Source: Reticulitermes lucifugus
Taxonomy: Eukaryota > Arthropoda > Insecta > Blattodea > Rhinotermitidae
Assembly (NCBI GenBank): GCA_026260175.1
Contig: JAKCWW010001237.1
Span: 183-35,938, forward strand
Length of the DNA stretch: 35,756 nt
Direction of reading: 5' to 3'
Numbering within the stretch: the stretch's first letter is position 1; every line of letters starts with the position of its first letter. The notes beneath the pieces were generated by a model. The model was not told where the DNA came from. It saw nothing but the letters and a program-made list of their open reading frames with translations, and did not search any database. Below are positions 31,038 through 35,756 of this stretch, in pieces. Made by a program: the position numbers and the translations under genes.

Positions 31038-31267
31038 GTGAGTAACCGACTTTTCCTATTCACGTACTTATGGCTTTCAGAAAAAACTGTCAGTAGGTTA
31101 GAGTGTATAATATCGAATGCTAGGATGTTTAGTCAGTGTACTGGAAAATATATGGAATTAAATGGTCGCAGGCTAATTTGAGGTAACATCCCAGCTTATA
31201 CCTGGAGGGACGGAGGAATCTTATAAAAAACCTCAGTCATTATACTTGCTTCCTCGGTCGAGATTAG

Positions 31268-31500
31268 GCCGTGTCAGATTTCAGGCGGTTAGTCGCCGAC
31301 CTCTCATGCGCAGTGACTGGGATCGATCTCAAGCCAGTTTATATAGGATTTATGGTGCATAAAGTGACAATGTGGCAGGTTTTGCTCCGATTACTTTGTT
31401 TTTTCCCTGTCAGTGTCATTCCAACCATCCTCATACTTATTATTTCATTCATCTACCACCGACGCTGTCAAACGACAGTTGAAGCATCGTTAAATAAAAC
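31268..31500 (+). mobile_element. SINE family A, old copy with variant tail
   Basis: The head aligns with the copy at 617 (aggcggttagtcgccgacctc, B box gggatcgatctc). The body keeps ataggatttatggtg, cataaagtgacaatg, ggcaggttttgctccg and gtcagtgtcattcca. The 3' part (ctcatacttattatttcatt, catctaccaccgacgctgtc) matches the copy at 11252, not the cacagggttgcac tail of 617 and 4788. It ends ttaaataaaac. The 149-codon frame over it, the longest in the window, is an artefact. Confidence 0.75.
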
Positions 31501-31514
31501 ACTTCTCTCTGTCT

Positions 31515-31590
31515 ATCTCGGTGGAGATTCAAACCGAGAACCTAAAAAAATCAAGTCAGAAGCGTTGTCGCTTAAGCCGTCGATATTTCC
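31515..31590 (-). mobile_element. tRNA-like SINE head, minus strand
   Basis: On the minus strand, tcggtttgaatctccac (31519-31535) fits a B box. About 35 bases before it are aacgcttctgacttga and an A-box-like ggcttaagcgac. It lies next to the 3' end of the family A SINE. No body is recognised. Confidence 0.42.
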
Positions 31591-34009
31591 GTTGGAGAAG
31601 GGCCGAAATAAAACAGGACTGGCATCCAGCAACACCAATATTAATTTCGTTAGAGCCTACAGGAACGTGTTGTGTGACGTTGTCTCCCGTAATTTACCCT
31701 CTGGTCAAGGAGACGACTGATCTGTCAGCCATCTTGGGTGTGGCAGTAAAAGAAAGAATATTGGAAAGCTCATACTGAGGAGAGATCACCGATCCTTTCG
31801 AGTCTTCACAGAGACTTCTCGATGACAGAACTAAAACGACTCCTAATGAGGAAATTCCCAATTCAGACCGTGTATCCCTGAAATGCAGTGATTAAATACA
31901 CACTTTAACGTTACTGGCTAGTTAGGATTTGTGCTTTCTTGCAAGATATGCCTGATGAGTCACGTAGCTGAAAGGGTAATATAAACTCAAAATATTCTCT
32001 AGAAGAAACTTCAAATTGTTATACACACATGCACACCTCACGTACATTTAAACACTTAAATTCCAGTGGTAAATATTGGTATTGAATGCTGTAACATTAA
32101 CAAACTTCGCAGTTTGTTATAAAGTGCTTCTTATGATTGTCACAACAAACTTAGATTATTCACCTGAAAAGAATTAACTGATTGGCCTTTATAATGATCA
32201 CGGAATGTGTTTCCTGTGAGCAAGGAACTGAATTTTTACGTAAACTTAGATGAGAGCCAGTCTTCAAAACTTTAAACATTGCTATTTAGCATGGGGCTGG
32301 TATTCTTTAAAATTTCTAGATCCCATTCTAGATTATTGGAAGTGAGTAGCTCAGCATAAGATATCCACTTCCGTCTCGCTTTTATTCGCATACCCTTCGT
32401 TTTTGTGTGGCTACATTAAGCGTAGTAAAAGCCTTGCCCCCAGAAGACTTTTTTAATCAGTCTCACACTATGCCAGAAATCTAAGCTCATATTCCATGAG
32501 GCCGCCTCTCTTAGTGTGTGCACAAGTCATCATGCAAGTCTCTGTAGACAGGTTCTTTAAAAAAAACTAAGACTTTGGGCTAAATATATTACATTCGAAA
32601 TGCAAATTTTGTGCTTACGATCTGGACAACACGGACTAGAACTTTGAAAACTTTTCTGAACATAATTTTAGATGTCTCTTAACAAGACACTGAAAAATAT
32701 TTCTTACAGATCGTATAGCCTTAAATATTTTGAGGCCTTCAAACGTGTGTTAAAATAATGGCCATCAAATTCTTCATATACTCCACATCCAGTGCAATCT
32801 GAGAAACTACTTAATGCCTTTTAACCCTTTAAAGACGAAGCGTAAACTCTTTCACTTAAAGACCTAGTTCGTACCGCACAGTAAACACTTTTTATCTCGG
32901 TTAAAAAATCAATAAGGCAAAAGTAGCTGTTTGTTCCGACATAGATACAATAAACATAAATACTACAGTGTGGGCAGAATGTAAAATTTTTGAATGTTAA
33001 AACTGTTGCTGCATCCAGTAACCATTAGGCTTTAAAAGGTTAACAGTTCAAGACAATCGCTTTGACAACTTTCGGAATAGCTTTAGCTTTTATAGACACA
33101 TATTCTTAGTGGGTGTGGAATTTTATGCACAAGAGATTCATATTCCATTATTTCGTAGGAATTTTCACAAAAAATATAAATTATTCTGCGACACTAAAGA
33201 TGAAGGTAAGTTCCTCCGGAATTGCGGGATTTCTATACCAGAATACATTATGTCGCATTCCAGAATAAAACAAATTTTAAAAAATATGAGCATTTTCATG
33301 TTCCTTATTATAATCATATAATCTTATATTGTGAGTAAAATATTACTCGCTGTTCCAGGAAATCTTTGCACTTAAAGAAACTTCCGTATCTGATCCAGAT
33401 AAACTTACTTCTTAACACAGAGTAATTAAGCATTGTTTGAAACAAACTTATGTCCTAAATTTAAAAAATTTAAAAATAAGTGCTAAATAGAATAATTTTT
33501 ACTCGTATCTATTATTCATGGATTTGTCAAAAAAATTTTCTTGCGGAATTCTTCAACTTGCTTCCTGTTCACAATATAATCAGTTCTAAGCAGGAAAGAC
33601 GTGTACATAACGATTCCTTTCTGAATAGCGATGTCTTTCTCTTACATACACCCTGCATTCTGAAACTAATAAGAAGGTAATACTTCGTTAAATTAGTTTT
33701 AGCCGATTTTCCTTTCTCGAGGCAAAATTAGGCGTGTGATATAAGACCACTCTATGTCTGCGGCTTCATTCAAATATCTGACCAATTCATCATTTCTAGC
33801 TAATTATAGCATTAATATTATGGCCTCTGGAGTCAACCACAATATCATATCTCTTAACATGTGACGTGTAAGCGATATTTGCGAAAGGTACTAATTGTGT
33901 AATGGAATATTGCATTGTAACAGACCCTTCAAAAATGCATCTGTTTTAAGGTAAGGTTTTATAGGGAGTAACATAGAAATGCATGACGATAAAAACATAT
34001 TCTTTCTTC
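31591..34009. other. non-coding stretch
   Basis: No gene is supported. A perfect donor AAG|GTAAGT at 33206-33211, with an AG at 33157-33158, frames a 47-base segment open in one frame (NFHKKYKLFCDTKDE). This is too short and AT-rich to count as an exon. A CUGAUGAG near 31,949 is not part of a ribozyme. Confidence 0.5.
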
Positions 34010-34148
34010 GGTATCTCACCTCGAAGGCACAGGTTCTGTCCCAAGCAAGCCCATATGGGATTTGTGGTGATCAAAGTGACACCGGCAGAAGTTTTCCTCC
34101 CAATGCTTTGGTTTTCCCCAGTCAGTATCATTCTACCGCAGCTGTCAC
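34010..34148 (+). mobile_element. SINE family A, decayed fragment
   Basis: Shares atatgggatttgtggtgatc, aaagtgacaccgg, agaagttttcctccc, tttggttttcccc and gtcagtatcattctaccg with the body of the copy at 617. The B box is degraded (ggttctgtccc). Head start and 3' tail are lost. Frames on both strands over it are artefacts. Confidence 0.65.
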
Positions 34149-35676
34149 GGAATGTCCCGGCTGATGTAGGGTTTCTGTACGATAAATCTACCATGCACGG
34201 TGCTGCGACAAAAAATGTGACACTGACGAAAGCAACCACTAAAAGAATTCTGACCAATGGTATAAGCATTTACTTGCATCTACAGAAGCGTCTAGCAAGC
34301 TAACCCATTACTACAATTGCGATTTGCTGTCCGATTATAACTGACATTACATAAGTAAGACATTAAAAGTTCGTAGGGCTGATCGTTTGCAACAGGAAAG
34401 CAGTATACAAGTATCCTACAAAACACATTTCAGCTTTGGCCTTTCTTGAACGAGCTGCTACGAGTGTATTCTAACACAGTTGCTACTGTAATATGTTACA
34501 ACGCATTAACAAAAGCTTACTGTAACATTTTAGGTATTCATTATACTTTAGCGTGTCAAATCCAAACTTCGTTCTCCTCTCCTTCCTTCCAAGCGACCGC
34601 GTTAAAAGAGGGGTTTCAAACAAATGCCTCATACATTTTTTCCCCCGAATTCGATGTTTCTTTCCAGCACGTTCTAAAATACTTGACGTCACTACCAAGG
34701 AGATGTACAAAATATAAAGTTCTTCGTTCGTGTAAATCCTACACTCTTCACTTCATCCCTGAGACTTCTCTAGCATGTTGCTTTCAAACCCTTGCAATAT
34801 ATTTTTTCTCTCAAATATTCTCTCCCCTTTCATAACAGTTAATAGTAAACAAAAGTCAAGTTCCTCTCATACGGATCTTAATTTTTAGCCTTTCGTAAGC
34901 TAGATGGGGTACTAATAATTTAATCGTATAATAAAGACGAATTCCATAAATATTATTCCCATACTTTCATCATAAAATCACTTTTGTTTCTAATTCTAGC
35001 CAGCCGCATTAAACACTACTATTATGAAAGGATACATGAATACAGCAAATTAAGTCTTGGCTGAAGGCAGGAATTACATGTAGGCTACTTTTCTATTGTT
35101 GTGTGTTCAAGTATCAACAAGAACCGCTCCAAGAAGGCGTGTGTATCATGGAAACAGAACTCCACTATACATTACATGAAACTAAAGGTTTAGCTTCAAG
35201 CTTCGTCCGTCTTAACCCTAGAAAAATATCAGGGGCTCATTGAATGCCATACTTCTTTGGCCCATATTGCTGCCATCACAGTGGTAGTTTGTGGCACGAT
35301 TATCTATGTATTCGTACGCATTTGTCTGTACTCCCTGTGGGAAAGGCCTAGCAATGGATCCATTCCTGCTCGTGGAGTCCAATTATATGAAGGAATCGTT
35401 CGCCACATTAGTATTCAAGCCGCTGTATTATGACGCACTTGCTCAACATCTATTACGAAACCATTTAGAGTCAGTACTATTCTTAATTTCACACTGCAAG
35501 AAACCACGCACAGATACGTAACGCGACAACAAATCAACACTGGACAGACACACCGACATATTCGAAAGAGACAGCATGATGATCCCAGATTACCGTCGTT
35601 TTGATATACCTATATTAATATTCTGCTTGAAGCATCTACCGTACGATTTCATTACACCGACTTTTCATTAGCACTA
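34149..35676. other. non-coding stretch
   Basis: Open frames at 34,446-34,835 (129 codons) and 35,291-35,521 (77 codons) show no recognisable domain. The first is pyrimidine-rich. It contains two similar ttcaaac-tgc-atattttttc segments about 170 bases apart, which suggests low-complexity or repeat origin. Confidence 0.45.
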
Positions 35677-35678
35677 GC

Positions 35679-35756
35679 TTTTTTTTTTCTTTTTTTCTTT
35701 TTTCCTATGGCTCGACAGCCCTATATGGGCCTGGGCCTCCTCGTTTCGTCGAGGTT
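35679..35756 (-). mobile_element. 3' end of a minus-strand retroelement
   Basis: Read on the minus strand, the window edge shows a GC-rich segment and then gagccatagg followed by an A-rich tail with scattered G (seen as t-rich 35679-35703). Two small hairpins precede the tail: cctcg/cgagg (35739-35754) and gccc/gggc (35718-35730). A GC-rich structured end plus a poly(A)-like tail is the layout of a LINE or SINE 3' terminus. The rest of the element lies beyond the window. The family is uncertain. Confidence 0.5.

Noticed and set aside
31271-31720. Longest open frame (149 codons, plus strand)
   Set aside because: It lies over a family A SINE and an adjoining minus-strand tRNA-like head. The frame is a by-product of repeat sequence.
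31949-31975. CUGAUGAG...GAAA resembling a hammerhead core
   Set aside because: The ten bases between do not form stem II in register and no stem I or stem III is visible. Probably coincidence.
33159-33205. 47-base segment before a perfect GTAAGT donor
   Set aside because: AT-rich, very short, with a weak acceptor and no partner exon. A GTAAGT occurs by chance about once every few kilobases.
34446-34835. 129-codon plus-strand open frame
   Set aside because: Pyrimidine-rich low-complexity composition with internal self-similarity, no domain and no splice context.
1-35756. CRISPR arrays, operons or bacterial-type systems
   Set aside because: No regularly spaced exact repeats, no dense coding and no ribosome-binding-site pattern. 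The window is eukaryotic.

Overview
This window reads as nuclear DNA from an animal with a large, AT-rich, repeat-loaded genome. The most likely source is an insect, probably polyneopteran (cockroach or termite type). The grounds are several families of tRNA-derived SINEs, a decayed non-LTR retrotransposon protein tail of a kind common in those genomes, Penelope-like hammerhead-type motifs, arthropod-style promoter and splice signals, and no bacterial-style dense coding. The taxon is inference; nothing here fixes a species. No complete gene is visible. Almost every open frame is short and lies in a repeat or in non-coding DNA.

Region by region: 1-5,030 holds a weak LINE-like tail, a full-length SINE with target-site duplications (617-869), a degenerate 26-bp minisatellite (2421-2665) and a 5'-truncated SINE of the same family (4788-5026). 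5,030-12,500 is mostly featureless AT-rich sequence with a possible terminal exon (7572-7821) and SINE copies near 9960, 10451 (minus strand, containing a 57-N assembly gap) and 11252. 12,500-16,000 holds a full-length SINE with duplications (12883-13144), an inverted-repeat element resembling a short Penelope-type insertion (13461-14295) and another hammerhead-like core (15932). 16,000-23,900 contains a well-bounded candidate internal exon on the minus strand (18757-18853), a degenerate 40-bp minisatellite (19951-20224), a dispersed repeat present twice (16599 and 20225) and a fourth hammerhead-like core (22976). 23,900-26,140 holds two copies of another SINE family on either side of a dead LINE fragment. 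29,150-29,500 is a GC-richer island with a YY1/Pho-like site, an initiator-like TTCAGTC and a candidate first coding exon with a signal-peptide-like start and a consensus splice donor. The last 5 kb has two decayed SINE copies, a tRNA-like head and the 3' end of a minus-strand retroelement.

The two candidate gene pieces lie on opposite strands (18.8 kb minus, 29.4 kb plus), so they would belong to different genes with long introns. The window is best described as intron or intergenic DNA shaped by retroposition. The most unusual content is the cluster of four degenerate hammerhead-ribozyme-like cores within 10 kb, two of them inside the arms of one inverted-repeat element flanked by a 17-bp direct repeat.
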